From Auricularia sp. M13 (Eukaryota > Basidiomycota > Agaricomycetes > Auriculariales > Auriculariaceae): a stretch of DNA of 64,000 bases. The notes beneath the pieces are model-generated. The model was not told the DNA's origin. It searched no databases and worked only from the letters and a program-made list of their open reading frames with translations. Shown one piece after another: positions 45,125-56,554 of the stretch (the stretch's first letter is position 1; each line of letters begins with the position of its first letter). The translations under genes and the position numbers were made by a program. The stretch lies in NCBI GenBank assembly GCA_037042915.1, contig CM073202.1, forward strand, positions 744,001-808,000, in the 5' to 3' direction.

Positions 45125-45848
45125 TGTTAAGCCTGCTGTGCCTTGGGGGTTTGGTTGCAAGGATAGTCGAACGTCCGGGCGCAGAGAACACTCGAACGAA
45201 CAACTAGAGCCTTTGGTGCGTTATTGAGCACACCGGCTACGTCGAGTAGCACGACCGAAGGGACCATGAGCAACAGAGGACTCAGACGAGTAAGTCGGGC
45301 GAGGGAAGAACCCAGAGGCGAAGTCGAGAGAGAGAGATAGAGTGTGCGAGGGGCACGACTATGTCGATTTCGTAACTGGGGAGCTAGATACAAAGTCGAG
45401 GGTCTTTTATACCTGGGGAGGTGATCCGATGTAATCTGAGTGTATCCTAGAGACGAAGGAGAGGGGGCCTCAGATCAATAGAGATCGTCGTCATCGGCCG
45501 ATAGGATGAGTAAGAGCGAGTGGGTAAGGTATCGGGGGATCGGACGAATGACGAGAGGCGAATGACTAAGACGAGTGGAGCGAACCGGATATGAACACTA
45601 TCGATACAGTAGGGACAAGGCTAGTTAGGTGGATGTATGCGAGTAAGGAGAGAAGCTAGAGATGAGAGGGAGAGGTCTAGAGGTAGAGGACGATGAGGAG
45701 AACATATCCCGAGCATATGAACACGAGGGGAGATAAGCCGGGTATTCGGGAGCTTGACCGAGTTGACCGAGTTGGCCGAGTGACGTAGAATGATGCCGAG
45801 TGATGCCGAGCGCACGTGGGGTCCGCGGACCGGGGCACGGGCGTAACA
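45125..45848 (-). repeat. Gypsy LTR (3' LTR in coding orientation)
   Basis: 724 bp, TGTTAAGC...GCGTAACA. Confidence 0.95.
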
Positions 45849-46044
45849 GTATCCCCCCTTTACGTCCTGAGCCCACGAAGGACTGCAGCAACGCAAGGTG
45901 AATACGAAAAATGAGATAGCACGCACTCGAGTCCGAATGGAGCCAAAAATCGGGTCGGGTCGGAACGGGTCGGACGCAGATTAAAAGTGGTTGGGTCGGG
46001 AGTTGAATCGTCGAACCAGTCTTGTCTTCTGCCCGTCGCCCAAC

Positions 46045-47293
46045 ATGCCCCGCTACGAATCGCTCGAGGACGTCGCCGCCGCGTACAACCGCAAGACCGT
46101 CGGCGCCGTTATGAGGTCGCTCGAGGACGACCCAACGATGGAGGCGCTGATCGCGGCGCACGAGAACGCGAAGTGGACGCTCGGCGGCCTGCAGCAAGAG
46201 GCCGTCGACGAGGAGGACCTCAACGCGATCGAGGCGTTCAGCGCGCGCAGGCGCCAGGCGAAGGCCGAGCTGCGCCTGGCGGCGCAGCGACGCTTCGGGA
46301 TGCTGGCCGAACGCATGGCCAAGGTCGCGGCAGACGCAGGCGCTAAGGCGGCGAAGAGCCAGGCATCGCCGGCGAAAGCGCTGACAACGAGCACGAAGGC
46401 GCCGACGACGAGCACGAAGGCGCCGGCAAAGGACGCGAGGGAGACTGAGTCGCCGCCGAAGAAGAAGTGGGCGTTGGAGGTATGGGTCGAGCTTCCGTGG
46501 TTGCGGGATGTCGCTAAGGTGCGCTTATTTTGCAGGTCGAGAGCCCGAAGACGACTCAGGCGCCGCGCAAGGTCGTGCCGAAACCCGCGCCGGTCGCGGT
46601 CGCTCGCTCGCCGTCGCTCGGGGCGGGCGAGACGCTCGAGGACGACGACGAGGTCGAGGAGATCGCGAGCCCGGTGGCGCCGGCCGCGAAGCCCAAGCCG
46701 CGCGCCGGCAGCAAGTTCACGGACAGGTGGCCGGAGGTGCCGTACGGGACGCGGTTCCCGAGTAAGGTGAGTTTTTTGTCCTTCGCGTTTTGCTCGCCGG
46801 GACTGACGTCGAGAAGTGCGAGGCTTGCGCCAAGCGCGGCGGCCAGTGCATTCGGCAGCACCAGTCGAACACTTGCACCGCGTGTCATCAGACCCGGGGC
46901 AAGTGTACGCACTCGGGCAAGCCGTTTGTGCCGCGCGGCGAGAAGAGGGCGGCGTCGCCGAGTGCGTCGCCCGAGCGCCCCAAGAAGGTGCGCATCGTCG
47001 AGGGGACGACGCTGGGGATGAGGGCGGCCGAGGATCGCGCGAAGACGGCCGAGCACCGCCGGGTCGTGGAGAACCACGCCCTGTGGACGAACAACTTGGT
47101 GCACAACATCGAGCGGATGTTGTACTGGATGCTGCAGTGGCAAGCGCAGCAGTTCGGCCAGTCGATCGACGAGTCGATTGACGATCCGTTCATGAGCGAG
47201 GAGGAAGAGGAGGCCGAGGAGGAGGTCGAGGAGGAGACCGAGGAGGAGGACGAGGAAGCGGTCGAGGAAGCGACCGAGGACGCGGACGAGTAG
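46045..47293 (+). CDS. Accessory gene antisense to the gypsy pol, 381 aa, Cys-rich and acidic
   Basis: Exons 46045-46479, 46536-46766 and 46814-47293 with introns of 56 and 47 bp in phase 0. The start MPRYESLEDVAAAYN follows a short leader. N-terminal part helical (residues 1-120), middle Lys/Pro/Ala-rich, then a Cys cluster KCEACAKRGGQC / CTACHQTRGKC (about 222-255) that could bind zinc, a helical stretch (VENHALWTNNLVHNIERML) and a Glu/Asp tail. Encoded opposite to Gag-Pol, between integrase and the LTR. No known retroelement enzyme is recognised. Antisense extra genes in this position are known from some plant LTR elements; function unknown. Confidence 0.75.
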
Positions 47294-47413
47294 GCGATCG
47301 GATAGAGTAGTAGCGGGTGCGACCAAAGTCGCCCAAAATGTAATAAATGACTGTTTCTTGGAATTGGGTGAAAAGCGAGTGAGCGAAGAGATAGCGAGTG
47401 AAAAAACGAGTGC

Positions 47414-48991
47414 TTAGATGTTTTCAAATTTCTTGAGGATCTGCTGGAACTCTTGATAACTGCCGGGAGCGCTGGGATTTGCAGCATAGAAGTCTTGAAC
47501 TGCTTCTTGCGCATGTTCGAGATTTTCGGAGCCCATCTCGGTGGTCTCGGGGTCGTCGGGAGTGCCGATGTGACCGATCCAGCGAATGCGAAAACGAAGG
47601 CACGAGTGACGATGGCGATTGTCGATGCGTACGCTGAGTACTTCGAGCTCGTACTCCTGCTCGCCGTCAACAACGACAGGCAGAGGAGGTTCTTGACGTT
47701 GACCGGGGAACGCTTCTCGAGGGTGGGGTTCGAGTTGTGAGACATGAAAGACCGGGTGTACGCGAGCGAGGTAGTCGGGTAGGCTGAGAGTGAACGATTG
47801 CGAGCTAGGTTGATCGACGATCAGGAACGGGCCTAGGTAGCAATCGGCGAGTTTGCGAGTGGGCTGTGTCGTCTTGATGTGCTCCGAGAGGACGTAGGCC
47901 ATGTCGCCGACCTTGAAGTCAGGCGGGGGAGTGCGTCGAGCATTCGCAGATGCAGTGTAACGTTTCTGAGCGGCAGCGATCTGCTCCTTCAGGACGTCCT
48001 GCAGTTCGTGGATGTCGACAGCGAAGTCGCGGGCGCGAGCAGAGGCAACGTCGCGCTCGGGGTAGACGGAGATGTTCGGGTGAAAACCCTTGTTGGCGAA
48101 GAAAGGCGAGACACCAGTCGAGTCGTTCGGGGTGTTGTTGTACGTGAACTCGGCGAGAGGGAGTAGCTCGGACCAGTTGTCCTGCTCGTAGTTGCAGTAG
48201 AGACGGAGGTACTGCTCAAGCGTCTGGTTCGTGCGTTCGACTTGACCGTTCGCCTCCGGGTGGTGACCTGAGGTGAAGTGCATGGTCATGTTGAGGAGCG
48301 AGCCGAGTGCGCGAAAGAAGCGGGAGACGAATTCAAAGCCGCGGTCGGTAGAGACGTGCGAGGGAGCGCCATGTTTGGCGAAGACGTGGATGAGGAAGAG
48401 ACGCGCGAGTTCTTCGGAGGTGATCTTGCCCTTGGTCAGGACGAAGATACCCTGCTTCGAGAGGCGATCAATAATGACGAGGATCGCAGTGTAACCGTTG
48501 GACTCAGGGAGTTGTTCGATGAAGTCCATCGAGATCGAGTCCCAGTTGCGAAGCGGAATCGGGAGCGGTTGAAGTCGACCGTACGGCTTGTGTCGTCGAG
48601 GTTTGCTGCGCCCACAGGTGACGCAGGCCTGGACGTAGGTACGAATCGAGTCGTGCAGGTCGGGCCAGTAGTACTCGCGGGCGACCATCTTGAGTGTCTT
48701 GTTCTGACCCGGATGGCCAGCGAGCGGGTGATCATGCTTTTCGCGAAGGATATGAAGGCGACAATCGAGAGCGTTCGGTACGTAGATCCTGCCCTTGAAC
48801 AGCAAGAATCCATCGTCCGAGGCCGACCAGTTGATCGCGTCATCGGTGCCGAGTTTCGAGCGAATGTCGAGAGCGAGTTCGTCCGAGTCGTACGAGGCGC
48901 GAATGTCATCCCGAATGGACTGAGTGTCCATGATCGTGGCTGCGCGAAGGAAAGTCTCTTCAGCACACCTGTACCTTACCCTAAAACCCAT
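47414..48991 (-). CDS. Gypsy integrase with chromodomain (element fossil part)
   Basis: HHCC zinc-binding start (HPLAGHPGQNKTL ... CVTCGRSKP), core marks ISMDFIEQLPES and STDRGFEFVSR, C-terminal text YELEVLSVRIDNR ... AQEAVQDFY typical of a chromodomain. The frame's beginning lies in the edge of the nested element. Confidence 0.9.
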   Translation of the reverse strand: MGFRVRYRCAEETFLRAATIMDTQSIRDDIRASYDSDELALDIRSKLGTDDAINWSASDDGFLLFKGRIYVPNALDCRLHILREKHDHPLAGHPGQNKTLKMVAREYYWPDLHDSIRTYVQACVTCGRSKPRRHKPYGRLQPLPIPLRNWDSISMDFIEQLPESNGYTAILVIIDRLSKQGIFVLTKGKITSEELARLFLIHVFAKHGAPSHVSTDRGFEFVSRFFRALGSLLNMTMHFTSGHHPEANGQVERTNQTLEQYLRLYCNYEQDNWSELLPLAEFTYNNTPNDSTGVSPFFANKGFHPNISVYPERDVASARARDFAVDIHELQDVLKEQIAAAQKRYTASANARRTPPPDFKVGDMAYVLSEHIKTTQPTRKLADCYLGPFLIVDQPSSQSFTLSLPDYLARVHPVFHVSQLEPHPREAFPGQRQEPPLPVVVDGEQEYELEVLSVRIDNRHRHSCLRFRIRWIGHIGTPDDPETTEMGSENLEHAQEAVQDFYAANPSAPGSYQEFQQILKKFENI

Positions 48992-51900
48992 TAAGTAATG
49001 GACGGATCTGAGTGAGATCCGTCCATTACTTGAAGGCTTTTCGAGCTATTGCCATTAACAGCTGTATTTCCTCAATAAATACAGCTGAACTAGCTAAGTC
49101 CTGGAGCAGTGGTTAAGGTGCTTGACCTTCGGAGGTCAAGGCCGGTGTGTCCGCTGCCGGCGCCGCATCAAACACTCGGCACATCACCGTCGGCGATCTG
49201 CACACTGTTTGGTGTGCCCGCCGTCGCCGTCGTCGCCGTCGTCGACGCAGACACCGCAGAAATAAACCCTTTTGCTCCGGAAAAAAAGGTGCATATAGCA
49301 AGATTGACTGCCTTCCGGTTTTATACACGCTTTATCGCCGTGTTTGATCACTGCCGCTGCCAACAGCTGTGGCCGCTGCCGCTGCTGGTGAGCACAACCC
49401 CGGCCCTTCTGAGGTAGATATGGATATAGACATATATATAATTTGGATCGCATTTTTGAGCTCTATTCAATGGTGAAGCATTTGAAGGGGGGTGCATGTA
49501 TATAATGTGTTCTACAGATCGGGGTGACCAGCCCCGGGCCAAATATCGATGTCGAGGCTACGGATAATGGTTACCATATGATAGAACTCGGAAGGGCGCT
49601 CCAAGCGCTCCATAGAGCTTGCGAAACGGACAGGAATTGAGAGAGCTATGGTCAACGTTAGTCGGAGGTTCGGATCGAATGGTTTCTGGACACACACGCA
49701 CCTCGAGGTCAAGCGGTATGAATAGCGTCTAGGAGTCCTATAGAATGCGCATCTAACGCTCCAATAATCTCGCAAAACGGGCAGGAATTGGTGGAGCTAG
49801 AGTCGAAGGTGGTATGAAGATCTGAGCGGCGAATAAGGGTACGCATACACACCTTACTGCCGCGCGTATTGTGCGCTAACTGGTAGTTACAGTCAAGGCG
49901 CATATATCGCTCCAAGGATCTCGCGAAACGGCTGGGAACTGGTGAAGATATGAGCGATGTCAGAATGGTGTTCTGAACGTCCAGTACTGGGACACACACG
50001 CACCTCGTTGTCGCACATATTGTATACCATTAGGTAGCCCTTAGCGATGCGCACCTAACGCTCCAAGGATATCGTGAAACGGGTAAGAAATGACAAAGCT
50101 ATAGACGAAGTCAGGACAACGCTGGGTCGGCGGTTACCAGGACAGACACACACCTTGCAGTCGCAATCTATGAGTATGTGTGGATGGGCCCAGTCGAGAC
50201 GCATCTAAAGCGGCAAAAATCGTGCAAAAAGAGCGAGATTTGAGGGAGTAACGGGCTAAGTTCGTTCCTGATGGTCCCCAACGGCTGAGCCGCATCGCCC
50301 ATCACGCAGCCTGTAGGTATCCCCGCGGCCCACGGTCTTCTAAAAACACTGTATACGCTCTATTTTACCATTATGCACGGTTTCTAAACGAAAATACTCG
50401 CCTTTGATGCTTGCACGACAGATAGGATGCTCTACAGCACCACCTGCCCACCATCTCGTGCACCATGAGCTGTAGACCCCTTGGATACGCGCCAAAACCG
50501 CACGAATAACTGGTTGCATTGGCCTATGACCAAAATGTGGCAATGGAACCTGCATTTACGCATTAGTATCGAGTACATCGCGGTGAGTGAGCTGACTGAC
50601 CGTCCAGAGACATTGAGCCGTTTTTTGGAACAACCACAAGCATCAGTGTGAAGAGAAGAGTGGGCTTCGTGTTGGAATTTGGATATGTAGTGGTATGTCG
50701 AGTATCGAGGTGGAGCAAGCAGAACTGATATCTGGAGTAGAGCGCCATGGTGGCCAAGAACAAGAGTGACCAAACTCTCCGAAACATGCATCCCAACCGT
50801 TCTACTTCATCTCCCTCTACCATACTTGAGAATAAAGTTAATTAACTACTCATACAGTGGTTGTGCACTCGTCAGTGGTTAATAGAGGCATTTGCATTGT
50901 GAGTGAAGCACAAGCTCTAAAAGTCGGAAGGCTGCATATCAAATAAGTATAAATGAGCCTAACCATGTTACAGTAGTTAGAATAAGGGGTGTGCACCCGA
51001 TGGGTGATTGAAAGTAGTCCAAGTGACTGAGGTGAAATCGAGCTTACATTGCATGAAAGCGCCAATATCCCAGTCTAATAACATATGAAACAGGTGTATA
51101 GTGCCTATCCACAGCTTTATTTGTATTTTTTGAAGATGGATCAAGCCTACAGGGCTGCATGCCCTGTGTTCAAGTATAGAAGTGGATCCCTTTAGGACAG
51201 GCTGTGTAGTTATTTATTCGAAAAGAGACTCAGTGAGTATATCCATTTATTGAAGCGGTAACACGGTGTATAATGGCAAGGCTCGCTGAGGCGTGCACCT
51301 GTGAGAAGTGTTGTAGCGGAGAAGAACAACGCGAAATCAAACTCCGCTTTGCACCTCGTGACCGAATGTCGTTCACTCATTTCTTACCCGTTTCACGAGC
51401 TCTTTGGAGCGTTAGGTGCGCATTGATGAAGGCTACTTAATGGTATACAATATGTGCGACCACGAGGTGCGTGTGTGTCCCAGTACTGGACGTTCAGAAC
51501 ACCATTCTGACATCGCTCATATCTTCACCAGTTCCCAGCCGTTTCGCGAGATCCTTGGAGCGATATATGCGCCTTGACTGTAACTACCAGTTCGCGCACA
51601 ATACGCGCGGCAGTAAGGTGTGTATGCGTACCCTTATTCGCCGCTCAGATCTTCATACCACCTTCGACTCTAGCTCCACCAATTCCTGCCCGTTTTGCGA
51701 GATTATTGGAGCGTTAGATGCGCATTCTATAGGACTCCTAGACGCTATTCATACCGCTTGACCTCGAGGTGCGTGTGTGTCCAGAAACCATTCGATCCGA
51801 ACCTCCGACTAACGTTGACCATAGCTCTCTCAATTCCTGTCCGTTTCGCAAGCTCTATGGAGCGCTTGGAGCGCCCTTCCGAGTTCTATCATATGGTAAC

Positions 51901-52504
51901 CATTATCCGTAGCCTCGACATCGATATTTGGCCCGGGGCTGGTCACCCCGATCTGTAGAACACATTATATACATGCACCCCCCTTCAAATGCTTCACCAT
52001 TGAATAGAGCTCAAAAATGCGATCCAAATTATATATATGTCTATATCCATATCTACCTCAGAAGGGCCGGGGTTGTGCTCACCGGCAGCGGCAGCGGCCA
52101 CAGCTGTTGGCAGCGGCAGTGATCAAACACGGCGATAAAGCGTGTATAAAACCGGAAGGCAGTCAATCTTGCTATATGCACCTTTTTTTCCGGAGCAAAA
52201 GGGTTTATTTCTGCGGTGTCTGCGTCGACGACGGCGACGACGGCGACGGCGGGCACACCAAACAGTGTGCAGATCGCCGACGGTGATGTGCCGAGTGTTT
52301 GATGCGGCGCTGGCAGCGGACACACCGGCCTTGACCTCCGAAGGTCAAGCACCTTAACCACTGCTCCAGGACTTAGCTAGTTCAGCTGTATTTATTGAGG
52401 AAATACAGCTGTTAATGGCAATAGCTCGAAAAGCCTTCAAGTAATGGACGGATCTCACTCAGATCCGTCCATTACTTAATGGGTTTTAGGGTAAGGTACA
52501 GGTG
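48966..52504. mobile_element. Foldback element with inverted arms of about 1.1 kb, nested in the gypsy element
   Basis: 3539 bp flanked by an exact 8 bp duplication CTTCAGCA (48958-48965 and 52505-52512). Arms 48966 to about 50090 and about 51380-52504 mirror each other without length change and differ at about three bases until near 50030, then more. Ends CACCTGTACCTTACCC. Each arm has hairpins (a 17 bp stem at 48993-49031), a tRNA-like A box (TGGTTAAGGTG, 49110-49120) with stem CTTGACCT/AGGTCAAG, and four to five degenerate units of about 150-190 bp sharing GCTCCAAGGATCTCG-like text. The centre (about 50090-51380) has no recognised gene. Confidence 0.9.
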
Positions 52505-52506
52505 CT

Positions 52507-54675
52507 TCAGCATACGTCGCGCGAAGGGAAGCGGCGAACTGTTCCGAAGTAAAAACGGGTCGGAAGTTCTGCGGGTTTGCGCTGGCGTAGCCACCATCCC
52601 CCCCTTTTGAGATAGACGTCGTGGCGGCAAGTGAGAGCATCGGGTTTGCCGCCGAGTCGACCGGGTCGAAAGCGAATGAGGAGGTTGAAGGAAGAAAGGT
52701 ACTCAGACCAGCGAGCTTGCTGACGAGTGAGCATCTTCGTGGTAGAGAAATACTCGAGGTTCTTGTGGTCCGTGACGACGTCTATTGGGGTCTTGGCCCC
52801 TTCGAGGTAGTGTCGCCATAGTTCGAACGCCTCGAATATCGCGAGTAGCTCCTTGTCGTGCGTGTCGTAGTTGAGCTCGTTGGGAGTGAGCGTGCGCGAA
52901 TGGAAAGCGACGGGGTGAACAGAGCCGTCCGGGAGGACGTGCGAGAAGATTGCCGCGATCGCGTAGTCGGAAGCGTCAGTCTTGACGACGCGAGGGAGAG
53001 CGGGATCGAAGTGGTGAAGGACGAGAGCGCAAGTGAACGCCTTCTTGAGCTCGTTGAACGCAGCAAGGCATTGCGGAGTGAAGTTCCACGTTGCGGTCTT
53101 TCGAGTGAGACGAGTGAGCGGGACGACGATATCGGAGTAATCGTAGATGAATCGTCGATAGAAATTCGCGAAGCTGAGGAACGACTGGATGTCGCGAACG
53201 TTGCGAGGAACGGGCCACTCGAGGAGGGTGGCAATCTTCTTCGGGTCCATGCTGATGCCCTCGGGGCTGATGATGTACCCGAGGTACTCAATGGTGTCAG
53301 CATGGAACTCGCACTTCTCGGGCTTACAGAAGAGGTCATTCTCCCGCAGCCGTCGAAGGACCTCTCGAACGTGTTCCTCATGCTTCGAGGGATCGTCCGA
53401 GTAGATGAGGATGTCGTCGAGGTAGACGGTGACCGTGACGTCAAGGAGGTCGGAGAAGATGTCGTTCATGAAGCGCTGGAAAGCGGCTGGAGTGTTCGTG
53501 AGACCGAAAGGCATGACGAGATACTCGTAGGTGCCGTAGCGCGTTCGAAAGGCAGTCTTACACTCGTCGCCGGCCGCGATGCGAACGTTGCTGTATCCGA
53601 CACGGAGATCGAGCTTGGTGAACTTCTTGGCAGTGCGAAGGCAGTCGAGCGTAGACGAGATGAGCGGGAGCGGGTACTTGTCCTTCCGAGTGATCTTGTT
53701 GAGCCCACGATAATCGACGCATAGGCGAAGAGAACCGTCGGCCTTCTTGACGAAGAGAACCGGGGCGCCACCCGGGGACGACGAAGAGCGAATGTGTCCT
53801 TTGCTGAGGTTATCCTGAATGTACTCCCGAAGCGCGAGTTGCTCAGGCTCAGAGAGCGAGTAGATCGGACCGGATGGGAGAGGCTTGCCTTCTTCCATGT
53901 TGATCTTGAGATCGTACGGCCGATGTTCAGGGAGTCGATTTGAGGCCTCCTTTGAGAAGACGTCGAGGAACTCGTGATAACACTCGGGGATGCCTTCGCC
54001 GGTTTCCGAGGCCGGGTTGGCAGACGCAGAGCGAGCGGGCACCGATGGATCTCGAATGTAGATGGCCGAGACCATCGAGCCGCGAAGTCGACAAGAGGTG
54101 TCGAAGGCTGCGGCGCCGATGATCTTGATGTCGACGCAAGCAGCGGCCGCGCGAAGGGCGGTTTCGTCCATCGGCGGTTCGGGAGGCAGAGTACGTGGCG
54201 CGGGAGGAGGTGACGACGGAGTCGGAGGATCCGAGTTGAGCGAGAACCCAGGGACAAAACCTGAGGGATCCGAGGGCGAGACACGAGTGGGGAAAGAGAT
54301 GCGGTGATGGAACCAGTCAATCCTAGGATTGTAGCGGGCCAACCAGCGGTATCCCAGCACTGCAGAGCAAGTCGGATCTAGAGTGGTGAGGAGGAAGTTG
54401 ATGATCATCGAAGTTCCGCAAGGGAAGCGGACGGGAAGCGACACATATTTGGAGATAACACCGCGGTAGGAGCTGTCGAAAAGCCGAAGGCGGAGCGGTT
54501 GATCGAGAGACTTTTGAGGGAGTCGAAGACTCTCGGCGAACTGAGTATCGAGGAACTGATCTTCGGAGCCGGAGTCGACGAGTGTGCGAAAGGATGGGAC
54601 AGCGTCGGAGGAGAGGACGACGATGAGAGCGTCTTGATCGGTGAGCGCGGCAGCGTTCAACCGAGTGTAAGGCAT
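52507..54675 (-). CDS. Gypsy protease, reverse transcriptase and RNase H (element fossil part)
   Basis: Protease TLVDSGSEDQFLD; reverse transcriptase LCVDYRGLNKITRKDKYPLP, VMPFGLTNTPAAFQRF, VYLDDILIYSDD; RNase H VKTDASDYAIAAIF. The frame ends next to the nested foldback element. Confidence 0.92.
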   Translation of the reverse strand: MPYTRLNAAALTDQDALIVVLSSDAVPSFRTLVDSGSEDQFLDTQFAESLRLPQKSLDQPLRLRLFDSSYRGVISKYVSLPVRFPCGTSMIINFLLTTLDPTCSAVLGYRWLARYNPRIDWFHHRISFPTRVSPSDPSGFVPGFSLNSDPPTPSSPPPAPRTLPPEPPMDETALRAAAACVDIKIIGAAAFDTSCRLRGSMVSAIYIRDPSVPARSASANPASETGEGIPECYHEFLDVFSKEASNRLPEHRPYDLKINMEEGKPLPSGPIYSLSEPEQLALREYIQDNLSKGHIRSSSSPGGAPVLFVKKADGSLRLCVDYRGLNKITRKDKYPLPLISSTLDCLRTAKKFTKLDLRVGYSNVRIAAGDECKTAFRTRYGTYEYLVMPFGLTNTPAAFQRFMNDIFSDLLDVTVTVYLDDILIYSDDPSKHEEHVREVLRRLRENDLFCKPEKCEFHADTIEYLGYIISPEGISMDPKKIATLLEWPVPRNVRDIQSFLSFANFYRRFIYDYSDIVVPLTRLTRKTATWNFTPQCLAAFNELKKAFTCALVLHHFDPALPRVVKTDASDYAIAAIFSHVLPDGSVHPVAFHSRTLTPNELNYDTHDKELLAIFEAFELWRHYLEGAKTPIDVVTDHKNLEYFSTTKMLTRQQARWSEYLSSFNLLIRFRPGRLGGKPDALTCRHDVYLKRGGWWLRQRKPAELPTRFYFGTVRRFPSRDVC

Positions 54676-54722
54676 CTTGGGCTTGACGCAGTTGGCCCTA
54701 GATGCCCGTGGGGAACTGCCTG

Positions 54723-56522
54723 TTAGTTTTTCGCTTCCGCCGGGGCAGAAGCGGCGGCGCCCGAGGGAGCGGGAGCTGGCGTCGAGGAAGTCGCGGGTTG
54801 AGCCTTAGCGGCGCGACCCTTCGACTCGCGATTGTGAGCGGCCTTGCGGCACTCGGACGCGGTGTGGCCGGCATGGCCACAGTAGAGGCAGAGGTTGTTA
54901 TCGAGGCGACGGCGTCGTTCGGCGTCGTTGAGCTTGCCGTTCGAGTTGAGGTTCTTCGCGACGTTGTCCTTCGACTTGGTCGTGGTCTTCGAAGACGAGC
55001 GGGCCGAGGTCGAGGACTGACCCCTCGAGTTCGAGTGGTTGTTCGAGTTGCCGTGGTTGCCGTTGTTGCCGTTGTTGGAGCGCGCGTTGGACTTGGTGTT
55101 CGATCGGGAGCCCGATTGAGGCGTCGCGGTCGAGGTGGTCTTCTGCGTTTTGCGGGGTTCGTTCGCGTGCTCGAGAGCTTGCTCGTCCTTATCGATCCAG
55201 TAGTTGGTGTTGATGCTAAGGGCGAGCGCAGCGAGTGGCGTCAGAGAAGCCGGGCGTTGAGCTACCTGAGCAGCGAAGACAGATTTGATGCGTCGAGGGA
55301 GTCCACGATAGAATTGCGAGGCGAGTGCAGCGTCATCCCAGACGAGCAGTTTGGCGTATTCGTCGAACTGGAGCTTGTAGCGGGCGACCTTGCTGTTGTC
55401 GGCCATTTGCAGTCGTCGAATCTTGACTTCGGCGCGTTCGCGTTCGTTCGTGACGCCGAAGGTGATCGTGAGTTCGTTCTTGAATTCGTTCCAATCTTCG
55501 AGGAACTCGTAGCCGGGAGGCGGATTCGGGACGAGAGGAACGTAGCCGCCCCACCATTCCTTCGCCCGACCCGAGAGATAGGTCGCGGTGAAGAGAATCT
55601 TCTCGCGGGACGTCTGGTACTTCCGAGGGTTGGCGAGGAAGTAGGTTTTGCAGTCGATGAGGAATCCGCGAAGTTTGTTGGCGTTTTCGCCGTCGAATTT
55701 GTCGGGTTTAGTGGCGTCGATGCGAGAGCCGCTGTCGCGGTCGACGAAGTAGACACGAGGGACGTTGTCGTGTTGATCGTGGAATTGTCGTTCGCGATCG
55801 ACGTCCGAGTCGTAGCCGTCCGACGGAGGGTCAAAGGGAGGTCCTGGGGGACCAGGAGGATCGTTACCGCCACCACCTCCCCCACCGCCGCCACCTCCGG
55901 GAGGAGGGTTCGGAGGGTGCGAGCCGTGCGAGCCGTGCGAGTGGTGCGAGTGGTGCGACGAGGGCGAGGGAGCACCTCGATGACCACCACCGCCACCGCC
56001 GCCTCCGCCTCCTCCTCCGCCACCCCCGCCGCCACGCCGAGGCGTGTTAGGGGTGCCGGATGGGAAGAAGCCGCGGAACGACGAGGAGTGCTGCGAAAGA
56101 CGAGGAGTCGAGCGAGAGCCGGTGTACGGGACGAGCGCGAGAGGGTGTCGAGAGCCGAGCGAGTGAGTCGAGGGATGCGAAGGCGATCGCGTCGTGTGAC
56201 TTGAGGGAGGGTAGGAACCGCTCGGGTCCGCGCGTAGTGTGGACTGGGCCGGCGAGAAACGCGAGGTGTGAAGCAAGCCGGAGAGAGTATGTTGCGAGAG
56301 GATTTCCTCATCATCGTTCGGCGGTTGCGAGTGCCGAGATGATCCGAAGCTGCTAGTGCCCGACATCGAGGCTGATGGCGAAGGCGTAGCCGGCTGAGGA
56401 GGTTGTTGGTCGCGAAGACGAGCCTGACGACGAGCTTCGCGAAGGATAGCGTCAGGGGAGTCGAGTAGAGGATGAGGTTCTTCCTGGTTTCTTCTGAGAT
56501 TCTGTCGAGTCCCAAAGGCCAT
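54723..56522 (-). CDS. Gypsy Gag, 599 codons (element fossil part)
   Basis: Ser/Pro/Gly-rich N-terminus with long Gly runs, a capsid-like region (AKEWWGGYVPLVPNPPPG, FKNELTITFGVTN, SQFYRGLPRRIK) and a zinc knuckle CLYCGHAGHTASEC near the C-terminus. Confidence 0.9.
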   Translation of the reverse strand: MAFGTRQNLRRNQEEPHPLLDSPDAILREARRQARLRDQQPPQPATPSPSASMSGTSSFGSSRHSQPPNDDEEILSQHTLSGLLHTSRFSPAQSTLRADPSGSYPPSSHTTRSPSHPSTHSLGSRHPLALVPYTGSRSTPRLSQHSSSFRGFFPSGTPNTPRRGGGGGGGGGGGGGGGGGHRGAPSPSSHHSHHSHGSHGSHPPNPPPGGGGGGGGGGGNDPPGPPGPPFDPPSDGYDSDVDRERQFHDQHDNVPRVYFVDRDSGSRIDATKPDKFDGENANKLRGFLIDCKTYFLANPRKYQTSREKILFTATYLSGRAKEWWGGYVPLVPNPPPGYEFLEDWNEFKNELTITFGVTNERERAEVKIRRLQMADNSKVARYKLQFDEYAKLLVWDDAALASQFYRGLPRRIKSVFAAQVAQRPASLTPLAALALSINTNYWIDKDEQALEHANEPRKTQKTTSTATPQSGSRSNTKSNARSNNGNNGNHGNSNNHSNSRGQSSTSARSSSKTTTKSKDNVAKNLNSNGKLNDAERRRRLDNNLCLYCGHAGHTASECRKAAHNRESKGRAAKAQPATSSTPAPAPSGAAASAPAEAKN

Positions 56523-56554
56523 ACAACTCGAGCGGAGCTCGAGTTACGAAATAC

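Noticed and set aside
48980-48992. CCCTAAAACCC, telomere-like words at the foldback ends
   Set aside because: A single short match in each arm, no tandem array; explained as part of the inverted ends.
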